This document shows, piece by piece, positions 1 through 10,603 of a stretch of 64,000 nt of DNA (position 1 is the stretch's first letter; each line of letters starts with the position of its first letter). The position numbers and the translations under genes are program-made. The notes below the pieces were generated by a model, which searched no databases, was not told the DNA's origin, and saw only the letters and a list, made by a program, of their open reading frames with translations. The DNA is taken from positions 37,363,665-37,427,664 of the forward strand of contig CM044868.1 of the NCBI GenBank assembly GCA_024500155.1, written 5' to 3'. This DNA comes from Chenopodium formosanum (lineage: Eukaryota > Streptophyta > Magnoliopsida > Caryophyllales > Amaranthaceae).

Positions 1-739
1 AGTCACAACATGATGCAATGAGTTTGCAACCTAACCATGGCTCTAGTTCTCTAAATTTTGGGATATGGGTTAGTCAAAGATGTTCCATGGTTATGAGTCC
101 GGATGCACCGCGCGGAAGCCTTACCTTTTGAAGGGTTGACGCGAGTGGATGGGACCCCGCGAGTTAAAAAAACTCGCTTCCATGGTTTGGTGAATTCAAC
201 ATTCTCGGATGTACCCTTTGTTGCACAGAGCTTTCAATTAGGTAGATGGATCATGAATCCTCATAGGGTTATTTCCATATGTAGAACACATATGGGTTTC
301 AGAAAAGTGAGAAAAACTCAATCAGGAAGTAGAATCAAGCCAACAGTGCTAAAACTGGTCAAAATTAGACAGCCAACAGAGTCCATCGCCGCAATATAGC
401 TCTGTCGCCTGGCGACAAAGCCATATTATCGACGACAGGCTCTATAATCTAGACTCCAGTTCCTACATGCCTTAGCAGCTTTTTGTGTTCGATAAAATTT
501 TCATGTTTTCGCAGCATTATTTCAATCCTAGTTGTGAAAGATATTCCTCAAATTTCCTACGTGTAAAAATCCTATGTTTTTAAGTCATTACGGATGGTCT
601 TTCCAATGAGATCTTTTTTATGCATATGACAATAATGTTAACCAAAACTACGCACATGAAATACTTAGAACTTTTCGAGTCTCATCCACTCATTCTAAAT
701 CATTGGCAAAATAAATTTCAGGAATTAAAATAGAAATCC

Positions 740-758
740 TCCCCATTGGAGTTGCCAA
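740..758 (-). promoter_or_regulatory. primer-binding site of E1, tRNA-Arg type
   Basis: Four bases after the LTR terminus the minus strand reads TTGGCAACTCCAATGGGGA. It resembles the TGGCGACTC...TGGGGA PBS known for Ogre elements, with two or three mismatches. Its position directly behind the LTR end fixes the LTR boundary. Confidence 0.65.
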
Positions 759-762
759 AACC

Positions 763-2691
763 TGTAGGGAATATTTCAAGCATTACCCCAAAATAGAACC
801 CCACTATGATCATACACTAAAGTACGGTGGCGTCCAAAGGGAAGGAAGCTAGAGAAAAAGAGTTGCCAACAAGTTTTAGGAACTTGTAAACCATTCACAG
901 GGTGAAGGTTACACCCCTTAACGATCCAAGAGATCGTTAACTCCAATAGGTCTGGAACCATGACTGGAAGTTAGGGGATGAAGGTACAAATCCAATCTAA
1001 AAGAGAAAGAACCTTCCCTAATAATAGGCCTCTACTTTATTCTTCTCATATTCATGTGCGCTTTCTGACTAACATGTAAACAATAGGTTTACCCTAAACC
1101 TGTTTATCTATGTTGGTTGAATATTAATGCACAACAAAACTATTATTGGCGATCACTTGAATTATAATCAAATTAACCCTAAACAAGATTATTAATTATC
1201 TTATTAAGCGTGATTACAAGTACAAATTCCCTTTAAACATGCATAAAAGGTGTGCTCAAGCAATTACAATAAATAATATAATCAAGCAACATAATAATAA
1301 TCATAATAATAATTCAAATAATTATAATTAAAATAATCATGTTAAAGCATAATAATAGCAAGATCTTAGGCATAATACTAACAAGATTAATAAAAAAAAA
1401 CCCTAGCATGTCACTAAACAATAAAGATCAAAGTTTTAGCCCTAACATGATACTAACATGAATATTAGGAAAGACAATCCAAGCATCACAGAAATCATAA
1501 TAAGCATATTTGATATTATAACTCTTACCCTAAACATGATACTAGGAATCATTGTTGTCATTCAAAACATCAAATTAAGGAAAGTATCCTAACATGATAC
1601 TAAGAATCAAAATAACAACCTAGACATGATTTTTATATCATAATATCAATAAAAACAATTAAAGCACTTACTTGGATGCCTCGTATCTCTTTCTAATAAC
1701 AAAATACACACGTTAGTAACTTCAAGGAAAAATAATAAACAAAACAATTAAATTAAATAATTGAAAGAGATATTTGGGACCAAACCCTCAGAAAACTATA
1801 ACAACCTTTCACGTCTAGGGTGAAGGCAAATTCGAATTTGGCTAGGTGTGTCTAGATCTTGTGAATGTGGAATTTTGTTTGTAAAAAGGGTTGGTTTAGA
1901 ACAGAGAGAGAGAGAATATCAAGAATTTCTTGATGAGAGTTGGTGATTGAAAACGGAGGTTTTAGGAGGCTATTTATAAAGAAAATAAGCCGGATATGAT
2001 AAAAAAACGAATCAGAGTTTCGAAAAGAATAAAACCCGACGCTGTCGCCAAGCATGCGCCTGTCGCCAAACGACAGGCGTGTCGCCGCGACGCCAGGTCG
2101 GGCGACAGACTGCAGTTGCGGCGCTGCAATTAGTTTTTTTACACGTTTTCATATTTTAATCAAATCTAAGCGTACGAGAGGTATAAATATAATTTCCTTA
2201 AAAACACTTCTTTTATTCTAATTAAAACTCTTAAAAGTCAACTTATCAATGTTAATCAAATTAGAATTCAAAAGAACCTTCTAGAAGATTCTAGAAAACT
2301 ATAATCAATCCTAATTGCATTAGGAATGATAACTCAATAATAGGCCCTCCTCTAGATCATTGGGCCGCTTATAGAAATCAAACCGGGCCCAATTTAGTAA
2401 TTTGGCCATAATTTCCTCATTATTCATTGAAATTGGGCTTATAATATATCGTTGGAAAGCTCTTTTTGAACCCAACCCAACTACACTATTATTGGACCCT
2501 TGCCATGGACCAAACCAAATTGGATCGGCTATTTTTATAAAATAGGTTTTCTAAAACAGAGAGAAAAAAAAGAACTAAAAACTAACCGCAACACTAGACT
2601 TTCCACACTTTCACTTCATTCGATTATGATTCGACGTGAAAGGTACTCATCACTGGATTTGGTTTTTGGAAGACATAAATGGGTGTCTACA
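763..2691 (-). repeat. LTR of E1 (1929 bp)
   Basis: The ends are TGTAGACACCC and CCCTACA on the minus strand, perfect 5-bp inverted termini. The second copy, at 42470-43684 plus 56737-57463, is 1942 bp net. A TATA-like box lies near 1970-1980 (minus). Just upstream of it, at 2038-2115, is a GC-rich patch of repeated TGTCGCC and GGCGACA words. Confidence 0.85.
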
Positions 2692-3293
2692 CATGATAAG
2701 AATTCGCAAGTTCCTTTTCCAATCAAGAAAATTTGGCCCACTCAAGTTCTCCTTGTCGAGAATTGAGCGTAACGAGAATTAGTTGTTTGAGTTATTTCAA
2801 GACACGATTCTACAATTGAAATAATTTGAAATGAAAAACCACTCATAATACTTAAATAAGAGTGAAATAATGCATTTTGATCAAACTTATTCAAAACTTC
2901 TTATTCACACATTAAAATTGTCCCCATTTTCGTGAGAATAAGTCGATTCCAAGATCCAAAGAAACAAAGTTTTGTTAAGCATGCTTTGACTTGTTTTAAC
3001 ACTGAATCTCCTAAGATAAGTAATGCTTTGCTAATGGCTCCAAGCCACTCTTGGCTAAATAAATTGCCGCATCTACAGCTCTCTCAACAATTTATCCACT
3101 TTGTCACGACATGTTAAGACTCTATCACTCATATCGTTGAGTATAACCAAAACCAACTTGCATACCCGGTACGCCTTATGAGTCCGAGGGACTAATAGTG
3201 ATGCCTCGCTTTGGCATAGCCCATCAGTAATCTCAATAGGTCGATAAGTGTTGTTTTGGAATGACAATTTTACTCAATATTTTAGGGACCTAG
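2692..3293 (-). pseudogene. Ty1/copia leader and gag 5' fragment
   Basis: The minus strand here is homologous to 40290-40760 on the plus strand. The shared part covers leader sequence and the start of a copia gag (UBN2-type) with the motif LDKEKLSGPNFLDW, partly degraded in this copy. The homology stops exactly at the E1 LTR edge (2691), so E1 inserted into the gag. At the other side it is cut by the family A LTR end at 3294. No intact reading frame remains. Confidence 0.7.
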
Positions 3294-6200
3294 TGACAAG
3301 GGAATATACGTGTCGTCAGTTGTCTATCCCTAGATCAAATACAATTTATACAACCTAAACAAACCTAATACGAGTATAATGCAAGCATAGGGGTCAAACC
3401 ACAGAGAACGGATAAACACCACCAAATGTTTTCGATAATTAAGCTAGTCCGGAATAGGAGATAAATAAACTAAAGTCTAAAGATGCTAAAACAAGAAATA
3501 AAACATTAAGGCACCAAGGGAAATGGGTAGGTGAAGTTGACGCTTGACCATACAATAACAAAGTAGCATATCAATGGTAAACTAAACATGCATGAATATC
3601 GAAGAAAGGGAAATGGGGGGGTCTGATGGTTTTGTGAGAATTAGGATTTGTGGGTTTATTATTTCTTTTTCTTTTTCTTTTATTTTTATTTCTTTCTCTT
3701 CTTTTCCCTTTTCTTATTTTCTTTCTTTTATTTTTAATTTTATTTTAGTTTCTTTTTTTTACTTTTCCTTTTAAATTTATTTTATTTTCTTTTCTTTTCT
3801 TTTTCTATTTTTCCTAGCTTAGTATATATACCCATTTTTGGGGTAATTAAATACATTTAATAACTATCTATTCTACCCTCTAATTAGTTTTTAGGTTAGG
3901 TTAGGATTAGTCTTCATTGGTAGAGAGAGAAACTGTGGTTTTCTTCATTAATGAACTTAGATTTTGAAGAAGGAGCTTGTTTAATCCTTTGTAGACCTTC
4001 ATCTTCAATTAATGAGCAATCTCTTACTCTTTCTCTTTACCTTTGTTTTTTATTTTGCTTATTTGCTTTTATTTTTCTTCTTTTCTTATTAATCATATGG
4101 ATGCTTATTGATTTGATGATTGATATTGTTTTCAACATGATTTGTGAGTAGTCACCTAGCCAAGGGTGTGGGGATGGTGTAGTTGCTAATTGTTCATGCT
4201 TTTAATGTTGGGGTTATAATAATGGTGATTAAAGTCTTTGCATGCTTGATATTCTTTGGTCTTTCTTGCAAGTGCACATTGTTAGTTGATCAAAGATGAG
4301 TCTTTACTAACAAGTAACGGAAGTTGACTTAGTTGAGATTCATTAGTATTGATTGTTATTTAATAGTACCTCCTAGTATATGGTTCTAATGTGGAAACAT
4401 AGAGGCTATTTGTGATCCTATTTGTGAACCTAGTACAAGTGATTTGTCTTGTGATCCTATTTGTGAACCTAGTACAAGTGATTTCACTTGTACTAGAGAG
4501 TTGAAATCACTTGTACTAGGTTCACAAATAGGATCACAAGACAAATCACTTGTACTAGGTTCACAAATAGGATCACAAATAGCCTCTATGTTTCCACATT
4601 AGAACCATATACTAGGAGGTACTATTAAATAACAATCGATAGTAATGAATCTCAACTAAGTCAACTTCCGTTACTTGTTAGTAAAGACTCATCTTTGATC
4701 AACTAACAATGTGCACTTGCAAGAAAGACCAAAGAATATCAAGCATGCAAAGACTTTAATCACCATTAACATAACCCCAACATTAAAAGCATGAACAATT
4801 AGCAACTACACCATCCCCACACCCTTGGCTAGGTGACTACTCACAAATCATGTTGAAAACAATATCAATCATCAAATCAATAAGCATCAACATGATTAAT
4901 AAGCAAAGAAGAAAAATAAAGGCAAATAAACAAAATCAAGAACAAAGGTAAAGAGAAAGAGTAAGAGATTGCTCATTAATTGAAGATGAAGGTCTACGAA
5001 GGATTGAACAAGCTCTTTCTTCAAGATCCAAGTTCATTAATGAAGAAAACCTCACTTTCTCTCTCTACCAATGAAGACTAATCCTAACCTAACCTAAAAC
5101 TAAAACTTATTAGAGAGAAGAATAAATAGTTCTTCCATGTTTTTAATTACTCCAAAAAAAATGGGTATCTATACTAACTTAATAAAACTAGGAAAAATAG
5201 AAAAAGAAAACAAAATAAAATAAATTAAAAGGAAAAGTAAAAAAAAATCAGAAACTAAAGTAAAACTAAAATAAAAGAAAGAAAATAAGAAAAGGGAAAA
5301 GAAAAAAGAAATAAAAATAAAAGAAAAGGAAAAATAAAAACAAAACCCATCAATTCCCACCAAAACAATCAGCAACCCATTCCCCTTCTTCTTCGAAATT
5401 GGCTGCTTCAATAATGGGGAAATAATCCCCTGCACCATACTTCACCAAGCTCCACCATCAATTATCTTCATTGCATCACCACCCTCTGATTTCACTCAAG
5501 CACCAAATGAACGGCTATCACCACCAATCGCATCATCAACGCCTATTATGAGCATCAATCAAGGTCGTTGGTCTTCATTAACAATCGCGTGCGAAGCTCG
5601 TGGAATGGTTCGATCGAACCGGTGGCTGGTTCGACCGAACTACGGGGTTGGTTCGGTCGAACCAAGGGTATGTTCAACCACTCCTCTTCGAATAACAAAA
5701 CCCCCAAAGTCTCTGACTCGAAATTCGACCGAACTTCTCAATGGGTTTGCTCGAACCCAAATGAACTTGCATTTCTCTCTGATTTGGGGCTGTTGCTGTG
5801 CGAATTGGTGACGATGTGGCGCAATTGTTGTTGTAATTGATGCTGGTGGTGGCTGCTCTGTTGCGCGGTGGTGGTAAGGTGTGAGGTTGTTTGGTGGGCT
5901 GCTAGGTGTTGGTGTTGTTTGGTGGCTGCTAGGTGTGCGGCTGCTGTAATTGGTTGAGGGAGGTTGATTGCGGTGGTTTTGGTTTGGTTTGGGTTGTGGT
6001 GGTGCAGCTTGTGGGTGCTGGTGGTGATGTGCGGTGGCTGGGCAGCAATGGTGGAGGTGTGTGTGAAAGGTCGAGGAAGCAGGGGAGTTTAGTGTTGCGA
6101 GGTGGTGCTGTGAGGGTGGCAGCAGGTGCAGGGCTGCCGTTGTTGTAGTTTTGTTGTTGCTGCTGGTGTGAGAATAGGGGGTTAACTGGTGGTGTTTAAG

Positions 6201-6741
6201 TGAGATGAGGGAGCAAGGGATGTGCGGTGTTTTGGTGTGGTGGAGGATAAGGTGAAACGTGGGGTGAAGGTTAAGGGGCAGCAGCAAGTAACAGGGCAAA
6301 CCCGAGACTCACTCCATTTGAATATTGTAGCGTATGCCTTGAACCTCGAACACACCTACAAACACGAGCAAGATTGAGGAGAGAATTGGGACAAAGAATA
6401 AAATAAAATGAAAATAAACAAAGGACGAAATAAAACAACACCACGACAAATAAAATAAAATAAATAAAATAGAAATAAATAAAATAAAATAGAAAATAAG
6501 AGACATAAAACTAAACTAAAAATAATTAAAACTACGCAAGCAAATAAAATAAAAATAAAATAGGAAAATAGACTAAAACTAATAAAATAAAGAAAATAAA
6601 CTAAAACACGCCAAAATTACCAAAATAAACTAGAAACTTTATTAAAGAGAAAACAAGAGAATAAAAGGTAAAATAAGGGAAAAATAAACACGAAAATGAC
6701 CTAAACACTACCCCTAGGAGTGACATAAATGTCACTTATCA
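3294..6741. repeat. rearranged family A LTR block (three fragments, both orientations)
   Basis: Comparison with the intact LTR at 17515-19948 splits the block as follows. 3294-3595 is the LTR 3' end in minus orientation. 3596-4402 is mid-LTR in plus orientation. 4403-4573 is a duplicated gag-derived segment. 4574-6741 is the remaining LTR in minus orientation, up to the LTR start at 6741. The LTR start then abuts the 3' internal region (6742 on) in plus orientation, a junction that no simple insertion explains. Confidence 0.8.
3605..5390. repeat. long inverted repeat (foldback) centred at 4494
   Basis: The arms at about 3605-4486 and 4502-5390 are reverse complements. They are essentially perfect near the centre and diverge outward. 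The spacer 4487-4501 is 15 nt. The innermost part of each arm holds two tandem copies of a segment that occurs once in the family A gag-like ORF (around 13945-13985). The outer part is LTR sequence. Confidence 0.85.
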
Positions 6742-8340
6742 CCGGGTTAAGAACTTTTAGGAATCCATGAAGCCATAGTTCACGGGTATGTGGTAAGATG
6801 GTGTTGCTCTCTATAGTGGATTTGGCACCCTTAGTTGGTATTTGCTTAGTTATAATCCCGTGTGAGGTAACATTATTCTATCCTTCATAAATTTTATTGT
6901 GTGGCGCATTTGGATCCTTAGCTATGCATGTCTTGATCCTTGTTTTGACTTATAGCTCCCAAGATCGTGACCGAAGCACTCTAGGGGAGGAAAAGGGCAC
7001 TTCTTTCTCATTTTTATTTTCTTTTCTTTATCTTCTTATTGTTTTGTTACAAATTTGATTTTGTATTTTGCATAAACCAACTTGTTAACCAATTTGAGCT
7101 TATGTTTCCCGCTTTTGTTTAAACCATGTTACAAACCTAATGGCCTATGTTTACCAACCCTTTTAGTTAGTGAAGCATTGGCATGTGAGGTTTGAGTTTT
7201 GAGTTGTTAATCATAAACAAGAAGCACTTTGAGATTTGGTTAGAGTTGAGCTTGTAAAAAATGATGCAAATTTATGAAAATCAAGTGAAGTTTCAAGAAA
7301 AAGCCGTCCAAAATTTTAAAAAAAAAAAAAGCCAAGGAAAATGAATAAAGTAAAAAAAAAAACAAAAAAAAATTTGGAAAAGAAACAAAACAACAAAAAT
7401 ATTTTCATTAGTTTCATTTTCTTCCCTAGTTTAAGCATTGAGAACAATGCTTTGTTCAAGCTTGGGGGGAATATTGTGTGTTTGTGTTGAATAAGCTTGG
7501 GGGAATGGCATTAGTGGTATTTTTGCTTGATATTTAGTGAATTCTTGAGTTATTTTTGAGTGTCGGACGCACTTTTTGCTTCACTTAGGAATTATCACCA
7601 AATTTTAAATTTTTACCCCGCCTTAACCCTTAGCCTTACTTTACAACCAATAAGAAGACCCTTAGACTCTAGTGGGTTAGGTCAAAAGAACGATGGAGGG
7701 AGATAGACTTCAAACCTATGGAAAGAGTATGCATAGTTGAGACGTCGGGATTACCTTCTCAAAATTTTTCATTTCTTTATCTTTTTCCGGTTCCTTCGTG
7801 GAATCTTGAGAAGATAGCTTAAGGGTTGATTTGAAGCTAGTGGAGAGAACGTGGCCCGATTGGTTGGGGCTAGGGTGGATTGAGTCTTAATTAGTTCTCT
7901 ATGCTTAGCATGTGTTATGTTTCAATCAACCATTGACATCTTGGAACGTGCATACATTTGTCCATTTAGAAAGGTTTGCATTCATTAGTACTCGTCCTTA
8001 TTTCTTGTCCATACATGAGCTTGTGTTTCGCTTTTTCTCTTAGTGTTTCTTTTCCTTTTTCCTTTTTCCTTTTGTTGCCTTGCCTTGGTTTTTGTCGAGA
8101 GTTGTGGGGTAACCTCTTAGGAAACCCTCACGAGAGCTTACTCGTCCTCTTTGGCGACATAGGGGTTTAAATGGCTTGATACATACGCTAAATGCATCCG
8201 TGATTCCTACGACAGTGAGTTAGTGTACATTCTTTCTCTTTGTTTCTATTTTTTGTTTCTTTTGCTTTAAACAATTCCATCTTGTTCTCTTTTGCCTTAG
8301 CTTTGCTCGAGGACGAGCAAAGGTTTAGCTTGGGGGAATT
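6742..8340 (+). mobile_element. family A copy A2, 3' internal non-coding region
   Basis: It aligns throughout with 15934-17514 of copy A1. It contains no credible coding sequence; ORFs here are low-complexity. It carries the internal stem-loop/PPT-like module (7433-7470, loop AGAA in this copy) and the terminal stem-loop with PPT (8301-8340), directly followed by an LTR start. The 5' half of the element, including gag, is missing and replaced by the inverted LTR block. Confidence 0.8.
8301..8340 (+). promoter_or_regulatory. terminal AGGA stem-loop and polypurine tract of A2
   Basis: CTTTGCTCG, loop AGGA, CGAGCAAAG form a 9-bp stem at 8301-8322. The PPT AGCTTGGGGGAATT at 8327-8340 ends exactly at the LTR start TGATGAGTGAC (8341). 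The PPT primes plus-strand DNA synthesis in LTR retrotransposons. Confidence 0.8.
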
Positions 8341-9165
8341 TGATGAGTGACATTTATGTCACTTCTAAGGAGTAGTTTTAGAGTCTTTTCCGTGTTTATT
8401 TTCCCTTATTTTCCTTTTATTCTCTTGTTTTCTCTTTAATAAAGTTTCTAGTTTATTTTGGTAATTTTGGAGTGTTTTGGTTTAGTTTCTTTATTTTATT
8501 AGTTTTAGTCTATTTTCGTATTTTATTTTACTTTATTTGCTTGTATAGTTTTTGTTTTATTTTTATTAGTTTAGTTTTATGTCTCTTATTTTCTATTTCA
8601 TTTTATTTATTTCTATTTTATTTATTTTATTCTATTTGTCGTGGTTTTGTTTTATTTCGTCCTTTGTTTATTTTCATTTTATTTTATTTTATCTTTGTCC
8701 CGATTCTCCCTTGTTTTTATTTGGTTGTGTAGGATCGTGCTCGGAGGTCGGAGGCTCGGGTCAAAGGTGTCAATCCAAGAAGCTTTCAAGCCCCAAAGCT
8801 GCTACCCAATCTTAACCATCACCACACCCCCTTATCCTCCACCACAACAGCACCTCCATCTCCCCTGCTCCCTCACGCACACAGCATCCCACCATTCATT
8901 CCAGCCTTACCACCAACAACACCACTCACCACCAGTCCAACCTTCAACCACCAATTTACAGCCTGCAACCCAATACACAACCACAGTAACCCTTCGCACC
9001 CAACAACCATAACCCCCTGCTGCCACCAGTCCACCACAATTACTCACCCGATTCCGCAACTGCAACCCCACAAACACCACACACACCAGCACCACCAGCC
9101 GCAACAACCTTACCACCAACACCACCACTCACCTCCATTTCCCCTGCTCCAATTCGCACCAACAT
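8341..9165 (+). repeat. truncated family A 3' LTR (A2)
   Basis: It begins TGATGAGTGACATTTATGTC, and the 18-nt palindrome AGTGACATTTATGTCACT lies just inside the end. It matches 17515 onward, including the TTTTATT-rich segment and the following C/A-rich, G-poor stretch (8800-9160). It is cut off near 9166, where a small inverted repeat and then family B sequence begin. Confidence 0.75.
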
Positions 9166-9254
9166 CCCGTAACAGCCACCATCACAATTCCATCACAATT
9201 GAGGGGCCGAATTTCTTATGAAGGAGAGGGAATTGTGATGGTGGCTGTTACGGG
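9166..9254. repeat. 26-bp inverted repeat at the A2/B1 junction
   Basis: The left arm 9166-9191 and right arm 9229-9254 are perfect reverse complements, with a 37-nt spacer. The purine-rich 19-nt segment ending GAATTGTGATGG at 9223-9241 recurs as a direct copy immediately before family B sequence starts near 9291. Confidence 0.8.
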
Positions 9255-9290
9255 GTGTCATTAGCAAATTGGAGAGGGAATTGTGATGGT

Positions 9291-10603
9291 TCACTATGAA
9301 TAACAAACTAAGAGAATCACAATCAAAACCAATCGATAATTGCAACTCCTAAATCAATTGTTCGTGTCATTAGCAATTACAATGCAATCAAGCATAATTC
9401 TCAAAGCCTAATCGAATTACACACATGCAAACCTTCATTAATCACTTAAATCTCAACAATCAATCAACATAATTCCCAAATTAATCACAATTAATCAATC
9501 ATACAGGTATCACCCAATTCCTAGCCAACAACTACTCAAATATCATCATCTATTAACAATTAACTAAAGAAATCAAGAATCAACAATATATCAAGAACAA
9601 TTACACTATCAAGAATCAAACATCGAAATTAAACCAAACAAACATGAAATTAAACAAAGCAATAATGTGAGATAGAGTTAAGAATGCTCATTGATAATAG
9701 AGAAGATCTTCAACACAATTGTCACCCTTGTATCTTCAATCTCTCAATCACCATTGAAATCCCTCACTTTCTCTCTCTAAAATTACTCCTAATCTAGAGA
9801 GAGAGACTCCTAAACCAACCTAATCCTCCTTAAAGGAGAGAGAAACTATTCTAATCTAAGGAATTTCATGTATGAAGAATAAAGAATGTCGTACAATATA
9901 TATACAAACAAAGAAAAGAAAAGAAATCGCAAAGAAAACCCAGAAAGCCGCACCCGCGGAAAACTCGGCCACGCTAGCATAGGAGAACAGAGCACAAGGG
10001 AAGCCGCACCCGCGGCCAAAGCCTGCTCCCGCAAGGTTACGCCCGCGCCCGCGGGGTGCCCTCAGCCAGCCCTCGACAAGTTCTTGGTCGGATTTGGCTG
10101 CTTTTAATGCACAACTCCCCACGTCCGCGGCCTGCAGACCCGCGCCCGCGGCCAGCCTGCGGCTGCTGGGTGGTGCGGCCTTAGTGCGTAGCTGCTGCTC
10201 AGGGATTGGCAGCTGCTACTTCGCTGCTTTGGTGTGGTTGCTCGGGGCGGCTTCGAGGCACTAATTCTTGCGAAGCATCCTTGGTTGGCTTGACATGCAT
10301 GCTTGGCTTCCCTAACTTTGCTCCGTTAAATTCCTTGAATACACTTGAGCTCCCTCCTTGATTATTAAATTCTGGGGAACTCGACATACCTACAAAACAA
10401 GTTAAAGAAACGGAGAAGCGAGAGAAATAGCCGAGAAATAAATAAAATAATAAGAAAACCATTAAAAGCACGCATTTTTCTGTACTAACACACAAACACG
10501 CAAATCAAAGATTGTTACCTAAACACACGACATAAAAGACTAAACACGAGCATATAAATATGAAGAAAACATAGCATAAGAGTGCCATAAATGGCACGCA
10601 TCA
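9291..10603 (-). repeat. family B LTR (copy B1), 3' end missing
   Basis: It is homologous to the complete family B solo LTR at 48464-50167. The minus-strand start is TGATGCGTGCC at 10603, with the palindrome GTGCCATTTATGGCAC (10582-10597). A TATA-like TATATATA lies near 9895. A CCGCGG-rich patch lies at 9950-10170. The last roughly 360 bp of the LTR are absent at the left edge. Confidence 0.8.

Larger units (their letters stand above)
1..2691 (-). mobile_element. Ogre/Tat-like Ty3/gypsy element E1, 5' LTR and leader
   Basis: On the minus strand this is an LTR (2691 to 763) followed by a primer-binding site and about 740 bp of leader running off the window start. The LTR matches the split E2 LTR at 42470-57463 over its whole length, apart from the insertion in that copy. 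The tRNA-Arg-type PBS is known from Ogre elements, so the lineage is inferred from that and from the LTR ends. No gag or pol is visible in the leader; short ORFs there look fortuitous. The element sits inside a copia gag fragment, so it is younger than that copia copy. Its own target-site duplication cannot be checked because the other end is outside the window. Confidence 0.75.

Noticed and set aside
103..399. 98-codon plus-strand ORF near the window start
   Set aside because: It lies antisense in the leader of E1, has no recognisable motif, and composition is unremarkable.
5640..6299. 219-codon minus-strand ORF (Pro/His/Thr-rich)
   Set aside because: It lies wholly inside a minus-oriented family A LTR and reflects its C/A-rich G-poor tract. 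Other LTR copies do not keep the frame.
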